A DNA stretch of 64,000 nt. Origin: Edaphochlamys debaryana (Eukaryota > Chlorophyta > Chlorophyceae > Chlamydomonadales). The DNA lies in assembly GCA_016858145.1 (NCBI GenBank), contig JAEHOE010000180.1, positions 1-64,000 on the forward strand, in the 5' to 3' direction. Both the position numbers and the translations under genes were made by a program. The notes beneath the pieces were generated by a model. That model was not told where the DNA came from. It did not search any database and worked only from the letters and a program-made list of their open reading frames with translations. Below are positions 57,301 to 64,000 of the stretch, in pieces; position 1 is the first letter of the stretch, and the number at the start of each line of letters is the position of its first letter.

Positions 57301-58063
57301 GTGCTGAGGTGGGGGAGGTGACGGAGAGGCGGCGGGTTCCAAGGTAGGGTGCGTATCAGGACATGTCGGAGCAGCAGGTGGGGGCGGGGGGCAGGGCGCG
57401 GAGGGTGTGTGGAGGCGGGGTTGAACGAAATCAGCATCAGGTTCAAAAGGGTAGCCCTGGACACCGGCAGCGGGGGGTGGGATGAGGGCGGTGGAGTGTG
57501 TGGCATGGGTTGGTGGGTGGTTGGTGGGGGGACAGCAGCACGCAGGGCGGACCTGGGCAGAGGTGGAAAGAAGTCAGCGTCAGAGTGGAAAAGGGTAGCC
57601 CTGGACACCGCTCTTTGGGACCATCGACGGCTCGACATCAAGCTCTCCTTCCACTCCCTTGTGCACGCAGGCCGGCATTGCCGAGCGCGCCGCCCACGTG
57701 CTCCAGCCCTCCCCCCCCGGGCCCCTGGACCAGCTGCAGCAGTTCTGGCGCAGCGTGACGCAGGGCGCACGGGGGGGCCTGCAGGGGGCGGCAGGGGGAG
57801 GGGGAGGGGGAGGAGGCGGGGTAAGCGGGAGTGCGGCGTCAGCGCCCTCAGGACGTGGAGCAGGAGGCGGCGGTGGGGCGGGGTCGGGGCCGCAGGGGCC
57901 ATCATCAAGCAGTGCTGCGGTGGCGGCGCCAGGTCCGGCAGCCACATCGGCGGGGGCGGGGAGCGGCGAGGGCCGCGGCGGGCCGGGCGGGGGCTTCGGC
58001 CGGCGGTTCCGGGGGCTGCTGACGTGGATGGGGCAGGGCGACGGGGAGGAGCGCAGCAGCTAG
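54398..58063 (+). CDS. Ala-rich coiled-coil protein with one TM segment, 755 aa
   Basis: Five phase-consistent exons: 54398-54788, 55138-55206, 55380-56647, 57093-57239 and 57671-58063. The start gives MLRGNPVALGGPGLRPRAAR and further basic, Ser-rich residues, compatible with an organelle transit peptide. Exon 2 encodes a hydrophobic helix (GVLFGLILVTGLSFVVHQIV), the only membrane segment. Exon 3 is Ala/Glu/Ser-rich and ends in an Ala-rich heptad region (ASSAASKAAEAAERAAAA) that continues through exon 4 (AEARVAQAAEAAKEAEGRAA). Exon 5 has AGIAERAAHVLQPSPPGPLD and LQQFWRSVTQGAR, a Gly-rich stretch, then RRFRGLLTWMGQGDGEERSS. I do not recognise the family. Two further copies of exon 5 lie at 60251 and 63055. 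Intron 4 holds a partial copy of exon 4 with its donor. A TGTAA at 58550-58554 would end the transcript before the first BTB-like gene. Confidence 0.65.
56653..56785 (+). repeat. 17-bp direct repeat beside an exon 3 donor
   Basis: TGCGAAGTGGGTCGGGA occurs at 56653-56669, five bases inside intron 3 of the Ala-rich TM gene, and again at 56769-56785. This suggests a small duplication of the start of the intron. Confidence 0.8.
57214..57382 (+). repeat. Exon 4 donor edge duplicated in intron 4
   Basis: The end of exon 4 with its donor (57214-57246) is copied at 57350-57382. Both contain AGGACATGTCGGAGCAGCAG followed by GTGGGGGCG; the codons are YQDMSEQQ and then the 5' splice site. One T/C difference separates the copies. 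Confidence 0.93.
57423..57609 (+). repeat. About 43-bp direct repeat in intron 4
   Basis: AAAAGGGTAGCCCTGGACAC with about 20 further related bases upstream occurs at 57423-57466 and 57567-57609, within the same intron as the duplicated exon 4 edge. Confidence 0.85.
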
Positions 58064-58549
58064 GGCGCTTGAGGCTGGGGGGACATGCAGGTGGGGACGA
58101 AGCTTGGGACACGGCAGGTTGCGGGGCTGTTGTTGTAGAGTAGACCTGACTAAAGTTTGCAGGTTGGACGGCGGCGGTGATAGTAGCAGTGGTTCGACGG
58201 AAAGGCGCTGCCGACTAACAGCGGCCGAGGATGTGCCGTCGTTTGGAGTTAGTTCCTGCAGGGCTGTCGCCGGAAGGTCGTGCAGGGTCGGCTGTTGTAG
58301 CACGAGGCCGGTGCGCTATGGGTCATGGCGCTGGGATAGTTGCACTACGGGAAGGGGCTACCACCCCAGGTGTGTCTCGGAGCCCATAGGCAGGGAGAGG
58401 TGCCAGGTGGGCATGTGTTGCTCTGATGGCGGTCTGATGGTCTACCTTGTACAGCTGACACCGCGTGGGTGAGATGCACCCAGCGGGCCAGATCAGGCTA
58501 GGCCATTGTACGATGCATCAAGTTGTACGGTGTGTAGATGTGATGTAGG

Positions 58550-58554
58550 TGTAA
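58550..58554 (+). promoter_or_regulatory. Putative poly(A) signal TGTAA after the Ala-rich TM gene
   Basis: TGTAA lies 487 bp past the stop in exon copy 1. If it is always used, the downstream exon copies could not be part of the same transcript. Confidence 0.45.
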
Positions 58555-58618
58555 TGCTTGCTTGCTTAAAGCCAGTATCGTTGAAGAGTCTCAGCGCAGC
58601 TTGGCGAGACAAAAGGAT

Positions 58619-58627
58619 CCCGCCAAA
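58619..58627 (-). promoter_or_regulatory. E2F-like site upstream of BTB-like gene A
   Basis: CCCGCCAAA reads TTTGGCGGG on the minus strand, matching the E2F consensus TTTSSCGS. It is inside an 18-bp block (GATCCCGCCAAAGTTGCG) also present upstream of BTB-like B, at similar distance (381 and 361 bp from the start codons). Confidence 0.4.
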
Positions 58628-59007
58628 GTTGCGGTATCCGCGACAACAGCTGTCGCCTAGGCACGCAAAGGAAGACGTAAACCTAATAGAGGTCCCTTCC
58701 TACGACTTCGGAGCCTTCATCGTGCTTCTGCTGAGCATTTCCGGGACTGGGCATTCCACTGCGTCGCGTAGACGGCCTCAAATGATCGACGTAGCCGTAG
58801 CAGCGGAGGTGCGGCATCACAGGCTCTTTGGGACGGTCAATTGAGCGGCAACCCCAACCCAGGCATCCTTCATCCCCTGCCAACCCCTGGCTCCCCAAAC
58901 TCTTCTGACCCCTTCTCCCGTGGTCCGTGCTCCATTTCCCCCTTCCCCAGGGTGCCTCCAAGACCGTGGCACCGACTTGAACTACACGCTTCACCTGCGC
59001 TGTTGCA

Positions 59008-60042
59008 ATGGCCAAGCGTAGGCGGGTGGAGGAAGACCCGTTGAGCGACACGCCGCACGACATCCACATCCTCACCGCGGACCGGCAAGAGCCCCTCCTT
59101 GCACACCTTCAGGTGCTCATGCTCTTCAGCAAGCTTGCCCGAGGCCTCCCTCTAAGCACGGACGGCAGCCCCACTCGCTGGGACCTGCGGGGCCTCGTCC
59201 TGGAGGGCGAGTCGGAGCCGGTGGCGGCGGCGGTGGTGGAGCGCTGGCTGGACGCCATGTACGCTCAGGTGGACAAGCACCGCCGGCTGCGGCTGCCCAG
59301 CACCCTGGCTGAGGCCCGTCCGCTTCTGCTGCTTGCGGATGCGCTGGACACCACTGCAATCGTGGTGGAGGGCATGGGCTGGGCCCTAGCGGAGCAGCCC
59401 GACCTGGCCCTGACGGTGGCGGTGGGCGAGCTCAAGGTGGACCTGCAGCTCAAGGGGAGGCTGCACTTCGACAACGAGGGCAGCCTCATCGCTCTGCAGC
59501 AGCCTACTGGTAAGCGAAGTGTCCTGGTCGCCAAGGAGGCCTTCGAGCCGCACGCCGCGGCCTTCCCCTCCGCCGTGGCCCGGGAGCTCGAGTCGTGGCT
59601 GCACCTGGCCGGGCGGCTGAACCTGGTGCCGCTGGCGAGGGCGCTCATGGGCTTCGTCAAGGCGGAGCTCATGCCCTTCGGGTTGTCCATCCTGCGCGGC
59701 TCCGTCAGCTCCGTGTTCAGCCCCCGCGTGCTCCAGTTCATGCCCCGGGAGCTGCTGCTGGAGGGCTTCGTGCGGGATGCGCTGCTGGAGCGGCCGACAC
59801 AGGCAGCGATCAAGGCTGACGAGGTAGAAGTAACCATGTCTACTCCCCTCCTGTCCGCCTGGTACGGCAATCCGCTGGGTTCGGTCATTAAGGCCAACGC
59901 GAAACCCATCGCGGAAGGGCGGTCGACTGCAATCGTTGGCCGCGTGGACCTGCCCCTGAACGCGACCATGGGCGGCCCCGGGCGTGAGACGTGCGCCCAG
60001 CTGGTGGAGGAGGTGGTGGCGAAAGCGCTGGAGAATGAATGA
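59008..60042 (+). CDS. BTB/POZ-like protein, tandem copy A, 344 aa
   Basis: A single exon, starting GCAATGGCCAAG. The N-terminus has a nuclear-localisation-like KRRRVEEDP, then a BTB-like segment: DIHILTADRQEPLLAHLQVLMLFSKLARGLP corresponds in pattern to the beta1-beta2-alpha1 core. It continues with LRGLVLEGE, a helix containing VVERWLDAMYAQ, and LPSTLAEARPLLLLADALD. The second half is helical (ARELESWLHLAGRLNLVPLA, VLQFMPRELLLEGFVRDALL), as in many algal BTB-like repeat families. BTB proteins commonly act as substrate adaptors for CUL3 ubiquitin ligases; this is inference from the fold, which is weakly conserved here. The usual His-Arg of the BTB core is replaced by His-Leu in this copy. 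Copy B is 2.8 kb downstream. Confidence 0.72.
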   Translation: MAKRRRVEEDPLSDTPHDIHILTADRQEPLLAHLQVLMLFSKLARGLPLSTDGSPTRWDLRGLVLEGESEPVAAAVVERWLDAMYAQVDKHRRLRLPSTLAEARPLLLLADALDTTAIVVEGMGWALAEQPDLALTVAVGELKVDLQLKGRLHFDNEGSLIALQQPTGKRSVLVAKEAFEPHAAAFPSAVARELESWLHLAGRLNLVPLARALMGFVKAELMPFGLSILRGSVSSVFSPRVLQFMPRELLLEGFVRDALLERPTQAAIKADEVEVTMSTPLLSAWYGNPLGSVIKANAKPIAEGRSTAIVGRVDLPLNATMGGPGRETCAQLVEEVVAKALENE

Positions 60043-60250
60043 GAATGAAGGTGGGAAGCAGGTGTATGCTCACTAGCAGGGTTGCCCGTTTGCCCAGATG
60101 ACAATGATGCGAGGCGGTCAACCTTCGATCCACCCTTGGTTGCCGGGTTGGTTGGCTGGCTGGTTGCTTGGTTTTGCAGACCCAAGCACACAGCACCCCA
60201 GCAACCGCGTCCTGCCCTTCTCCTCCGCCCCTCCGCCTCCGCCCCCGCAG

Positions 60251-60643
60251 GCCGGCATTGCCGAGCGCGCCGCCCACGTGCTCCAGCCCTCCCCCCCCGG
60301 GCCCCTGGACCAGCTGCAGCAGTTCTGGCGCAGCGTGACGCAGGGCGCACGGGGGGGCCTGCATGGGGCGGCGGGGGGAGGGGGAGGCGCGCGAGCGGGG
60401 GGCGCGGGGGCGAGCGGGAGTGCGGCGTCAGCGAGCCGTGGGGCCGGCGGCGGCGGGACGGGGGCGGGGCCGCAGGGGCCAACATTGAGCAGCGCTGCGG
60501 TGGCCGCGCCAGGGCCGGCGGCCCCATCGTCGGGGGCGGGGAGCGGTGAGGGCCGCGGAGGGGCAGGCGGGGGCCTGGGCAGGCGGTTCCGGGGGCTGCT
60601 GACGTGGATGGGGCAGGGCGACGGGGAGGAGCGCAGCAGCTAG
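60251..60643 (+). other. Duplicate terminal exon, copy 2 (intact)
   Basis: Exactly the same length (393 bp) as exon 5 of the Ala-rich TM gene and almost identical at both ends. It keeps the CAG acceptor, an open frame in the same phase, and the ending RRFRGLLTWMGQGDGEERSS plus stop. The Gly-rich middle has diverged. It has no start codon of its own in a sensible place, so it is either an alternative last exon of the upstream gene or a non-functional remnant. It begins 208 bp past the stop of BTB-like A, inside that gene's probable 3' region. Confidence 0.8.
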
Positions 60644-61777
60644 GGACCAGGACGGAGGGCGGGGCGACGGGTGGGGACGCAGCAGGCTGCTGGGCTGTTG
60701 TCGTAGCGTAGATCTGATGGAGTTTAGCAGGATGGACGGCTGCTGTGGCGGTAGCAGTGGTTCGACAGTAAGGCGCTGCCGACTAACAGCGGCCGAGGAT
60801 GTGCCGTCGTTTGGAGTGAGTTCCTGCAGGGCTGTCGCCGGAAGGTCGTGCAGGGTCGGCTGTTGTAGCACTAGGCCGGTGCACTGTGGGTCATGGCGCA
60901 GGGTTGTTGTAGGCTGTGGATGGGAAGGGGCATGCTGCCACCCAGATATGGCTGAGTGCGCCCGGCCGTGGATTAGGTGGATAGGAAGGGGAAGGTGCTA
61001 GGTGGGCATGTGCTGCTCTGGAAGGCTCCCATGTACAGCTGACTCCGCGTGGATGCGATGCACCCAGCGGGCCAGATCGTTCTAGGGCAGTCCAGGCCAT
61101 AAATTTGTACGTTGTATAGAGCTTTAGATATGCGGTGTTGGCTCTGCATGAGTTGGACCCCTCAGGTCCCGGGTCTCGTGTGCCTTCTGCCCTGCCCTGC
61201 CCGCTGCAAGGGGGACCAGCGTGCGGAACGGGCGGGTGAGCCGTGGAGAGCGAGACGGGGAAGGAGGGCACGGGGAACGAAGGCGGGTTTGAGGGCGCGT
61301 GCATCTTTCGAGCCCCAACCTGCACCGCTTACCTCTCATACGTCTCACAGGTTTGATCAGGAGTAAAGCACCAACGCCCCAAGCCGAGCGCCTGCTGTTG
61401 CTCACGATCCCGCCAAAGTTGCGATAGCCCTGGTGACGCCCCTTCCCGCCTTTGGAGCCTGTTTTCTCTGTGGGAGGTTCCTTTTAGCGACCTTGGAGCC
61501 CTCATCGCGCTTCTGCGGAGCTTCCAGAAGCTGATGATTGGGCTCTTCACCGCGTCGTGCAGACACCTCGGCTGATCGGAGCTCCAGTAGCGGAGGTGCG
61601 CGACCTTAATCCGGTGGATTGTGTCTACCGGGTCGGCCTGTCGCAACCACCGGAACCCAGCATCCTCCCTTCATACATCGGCTCACCCCTGCCTTCCCCC
61701 TTGTTCGTGCTCCACTTCCCCCGCACCTTTAGGACCGTGTTTCCAAGGTGGCCTTCAAGCCGTAAGGCACCCCTGCA
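60644..61777. other. Intergenic region before BTB-like gene B
   Basis: The first 260 bp match the region after exon copy 1. The last 400 bp are partly shared with the BTB-like A upstream region, including the CCCGCCAAA block at 61409-61417. The middle is unique and no exon is supported. Confidence 0.55.
61409..61417 (-). promoter_or_regulatory. E2F-like site upstream of BTB-like gene B
   Basis: The same TTTGGCGGG (minus strand) as upstream of copy A, within a conserved 18-bp block, while flanking bases have diverged. Confidence 0.4.
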
Positions 61778-62821
61778 ATGGCCAAGCGTAAGCGGGTGGA
61801 GGAGGATCCGCTGAGCGACACGCCGCACGACATCCACATTCTGGTGGCGGACCGGCGAGAGCCTCTCCTAGCGCACCGTGAGGTTCTTAGTCTCTTCAGC
61901 AAGCTTGCCCGCGGCCTCCCTCTAAGTACGGACGGCAGCCCCACTCGCTGGGACCTGCGGGGCCTCGTCCTGGAGGGCGAGTCGGAGCCGGTGGCGTCGG
62001 GGGTGTCGAGCACTGGCTGGACGCCGTGTACACCTCAGGTGGACAAGCACCGGCGGCTGCGGCTGCCCAGCACCCTGGCTGAGGCCCGGCCGCTGCTGCT
62101 GCTCGCGGATGCGCTGGACACCAACGGGGTAGTGATGGAGGGCATGGGCCGTGCGCTGGCGGAGCGGCCCGACCTGGCCCTGAGCGTGGCGGTGGGCGAG
62201 CTCAAGGTGGGCCTGCAGCTCAAGGGGAGGCTGCATTACATTGAAGAGGAGACCCTATGCTACTGCCTCGAGGCCTCCGGCAGCGCATCCGGCTCCTTCC
62301 ACCCGCTGGTCGCCAAGGAGGCCTTCCAGCCCCACGCCGCTTCCTTCCCCTCCGCCGTGGCCCGGGAGCTCGAGTCATGGCTGCACCTGGCCGGGCGGCT
62401 GAACCTGGTGCCGCTGGCGAGGGCGCTCGTGGGCTTCGTCAAGGCGGAGCTCATGCCCTTCGGGTTGTCCATCCTGCGCGGCTCCGTCAGCTCCGTGTTC
62501 AGCCCCCGCGTGCTCCAGTTCATGCCCCGGGAGCTGCTGCTGGAGGGCTTCGTGCGGGATGCGCTCATGGAGCGGCCGGCTCAGGCGACCATCCACGGCG
62601 TCGAGGTCAACCTCACCCTGGCAAGCCCCCTCCTCTCCGCCTGGTTTGGCGAGCCGCTCAACGCCGCTGTCAAGGCCGTATCGAAACCATTCCAGGGGCG
62701 CTCTTTGGCATGCCTGGGTGGCGCGGACATACCTGTGAACATAATCACGGGCGGCCCTGGCTGCGCGGAGTGCGCCCAGCTGGTGGAGGAGGTGGTGGTG
62801 AAAGCGCTGGAGGAGGAGTGA
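61778..62821 (+). CDS. BTB/POZ-like protein, tandem copy B, 347 aa
   Basis: A single exon, with start context GCAATGGCCAAG as in copy A. It aligns with copy A along its whole length. The BTB-like core reads PLLAHREVLSLFSKLARGLP and keeps the His-Arg-x-Val-Leu pattern typical of BTB domains. Between about 61990 and 62035 a one-base loss followed by a one-base gain shifts the frame for roughly 15 codons: copy A has VERWLDAMYAQ where copy B has STGWTPCTPQ. The frame is then restored at VDKHRRLRLPST. A second indel region at 62237-62300 changes a loop (copy B has CYCLEASGSASG). The C-terminal half is almost identical to copy A. TGTAA lies 165 bp past the stop. Confidence 0.72.
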   Translation: MAKRKRVEEDPLSDTPHDIHILVADRREPLLAHREVLSLFSKLARGLPLSTDGSPTRWDLRGLVLEGESEPVASGVSSTGWTPCTPQVDKHRRLRLPSTLAEARPLLLLADALDTNGVVMEGMGRALAERPDLALSVAVGELKVGLQLKGRLHYIEEETLCYCLEASGSASGSFHPLVAKEAFQPHAASFPSAVARELESWLHLAGRLNLVPLARALVGFVKAELMPFGLSILRGSVSSVFSPRVLQFMPRELLLEGFVRDALMERPAQATIHGVEVNLTLASPLLSAWFGEPLNAAVKAVSKPFQGRSLACLGGADIPVNIITGGPGCAECAQLVEEVVVKALEEE

Positions 62822-62985
62822 AGCACTCAAGTAAGAGGCGGGTACAAACTCACTAGCAGGGTTGCGAGGTTGTCCAGGAAACACAATGTTAGGGATCTAA
62901 TGCGTGTTGTGCCAAGGCAGTTACCGTCGAAAATTATAAACAGACAGATGTCAGATCAGTGCAGCGGCACTACAATGCGGGAGCT

Positions 62986-62990
62986 TGTAA
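62986..62990 (+). promoter_or_regulatory. Putative poly(A) signal TGTAA of BTB-like gene B
   Basis: TGTAA is in the context CTTGTAAGGGC, 165 bp past the stop and 65 bp upstream of exon copy 3. Confidence 0.5.
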
Positions 62991-63054
62991 GGGCGTGTGC
63001 ATCCCACCAGCAACCGCGTTCCTGCCCTTCCCCTCCGCCCCTCCGCCCCCGCAG

Positions 63055-63460
63055 GCCGGCATTGCCGAGCGCGCCGCCCACGTGCTCCAGCCCTCCCCCC
63101 CCGGGCCCCTGGACCAGCTGCAGCAGTTCTGGCGCAGCGTGACGCAGGGCGCACGGGGGGGCCTGCAGGGGGCGGCGGGGGGAAGAGGGAGGGGGAGGAG
63201 CGGGAAGCGCGGGCGCCGGGGCGAGCGGCAGTGCGGCGTCAGCGCCCTCAGGACGTGGGGCCGGCGGCGGCGGGGCGGGGTCGGGGCCGCAGGGGCCGAC
63301 ATCAAGCAGTGCTGCGGTGGCGGCGCCAGGGCCGGCAGCCACATCGGCGCGGGCGGGGAGTGGTAAGGGCCGCGGCGGGCCGGGAGGGGGCTTCGGCAGG
63401 CGCTTCAGAGGGCTGCTGACGTGGATGGGGCAGGGCGACGGGGAGGAGCGCAGCAGCTAG
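63055..63460 (+). pseudogene. Duplicate terminal exon, copy 3 (frameshifted)
   Basis: This starts after an intact CCGCCCCCGCAG acceptor with the same AGIAERAAHVLQPSPPGPLD codons as copies 1 and 2. It is 406 bp instead of 393, so the frame shifts in the Gly-rich stretch and runs to an early stop at 63366. The conserved ending (GLLTWMGQGDGEERSS, stop at 63458-63460) is still present in another frame. It is probably a decayed copy. Confidence 0.82.
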
Positions 63461-64000
63461 GGCGCTGGCGGGGATGCGGCAAGGGACCTCTATAGCAGGT
63501 GGCTTTGGGGAGGTAGCAGGAGGCCGCCGGACAGGCGCTCCCGTATGCATGGCCGCAGGGTGTGTGGTGTCGTTTGGGTTCGTCCCTGCAGGCGTGTTCC
63601 CGCGTGGGCGTGTTGGAGAGCAGGAGGTTGCCCTGTGCAGTGGGCCTTGGAACGAGACTGCAGGGTTGGTTGGAGAGGCGGTACTTGTACTTGTGGAGAA
63701 CGTTGCGCTCTGCCACGTGCTGGTCGAGGGGCGGCGATGCAGCAGCATGTATGGGGGGGGGGGGGTTACGCCGCAGCACCATACATGGCTTTTTGCCTCT
63801 GACGACTGGGCAGTCTTTGGGCTGAAGGTTTGGCGGGATGTGGGTCGGCAGGGAAAGGCATGACCCCGGGGCGGCGGTGCGTCGGTGCAGAGGTCGTGGA
63901 TTGAGCGTGCGGTGTGCCTGCCTGGACCCTAGACCTTCGGCCGGCAGCCCCAGGTACCAGTGACGTATGTGACTGATGATAGTGCGTCTGGCTGTGCATG
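63461..64000. other. Unassigned right end of window
   Basis: No exon is supported. There is a poly-G run of about thirteen bases near 63755. The sequence just after exon copy 3 is not clearly shared with that after copies 1 and 2, so the duplication border is close to 63460. Confidence 0.5.

Larger units (their letters stand above)
58064..59007. other. Intergenic region before BTB-like gene A
   Basis: The first 270 bp are shared with the region after exon copy 2. It contains TGTAA at 58550-58554 and the upstream region of BTB-like A with a CCCGCCAAA site at 58619-58627. No exon is supported. Confidence 0.55.
57671..63460 (+). repeat. Tandem segmental duplication: terminal exon plus BTB-like gene
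   Basis: The order is exon copy 1 (57671-58063), BTB-like A (59008-60042), exon copy 2 (60251-60643), BTB-like B (61778-62821), exon copy 3 (63055-63460). The sequence just after exon copies 1 and 2 is also shared (GGCGCTGCCGACTAACAGCG in both), as are parts of the BTB gene upstream regions. Unit length is about 2.6-2.8 kb. The 5' flank of copy 1 differs from that of copies 2 and 3, which marks one duplication border. Confidence 0.92.

Overview
This window is nuclear DNA of a volvocine-type green alga (Chlamydomonas-like). It is very GC-rich. Its genes are dense, on both strands, and cut into many short exons with GTG-type donors (GTGCGT, GTGAGC, GTGGGG) and CAG acceptors. Ala/Gly/Gln-rich low-complexity stretches interrupt conserved domains, and TGTAA poly(A) signals lie a few hundred bases past several stop codons. 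Exon boundaries below come from reading frame, splice consensus and remembered protein families; no search was run.

Layout. 1-3096: 3' part of an Ala/Val/Glu-repeat protein gene (+). 4579-8008: nuclease-like plus kinase-like gene (+, model incomplete). 10117-13561: putative organellar protein with a Lys/Ala-rich linker (-). 13993-17277: translation factor eIF3k (+). 18655-19875: PCNA (+). 20393-23671: SLC17/PHT4-type anion transporter (+). 24736-37724: a 3310-residue DUF627/DUF629-type protein with a C2H2 finger (+). 39305-41308: RAD6-like ubiquitin-conjugating enzyme (+). 43577-45580: protein kinase (-). 46291-54041: SM protein VPS33 (-). 54398-58063: Ala-rich single-TM coiled-coil protein (+). 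59008-62821: two tandem single-exon BTB-like genes (+), each followed by an extra copy of the last exon of the preceding gene (60251-60643 intact, 63055-63460 frameshifted).

The genes are mostly unrelated housekeeping functions (translation initiation, replication clamp, endolysosomal tethering, phosphate/anion transport, ubiquitin conjugation). PCNA and the RAD6-like E2 belong to one pathway, because RAD6 ubiquitinates PCNA at Lys164 and that lysine is residue 164 here. Two gene pairs are divergent with short shared upstream regions (431 and 356 bp).

The most unusual structure is in 46-58 kb. Several introns carry tandem copies of the neighbouring exon edge together with its splice site: eleven copies of the exon 6 donor edge in VPS33 intron 6, two copies of the exon 11 acceptor edge in VPS33 intron 10, and one copy of an exon 4 donor edge in the next gene. 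Next to this is the exon-plus-BTB-gene duplication, which may provide alternative last exons. I know of no description of such an arrangement, but have not been able to check.
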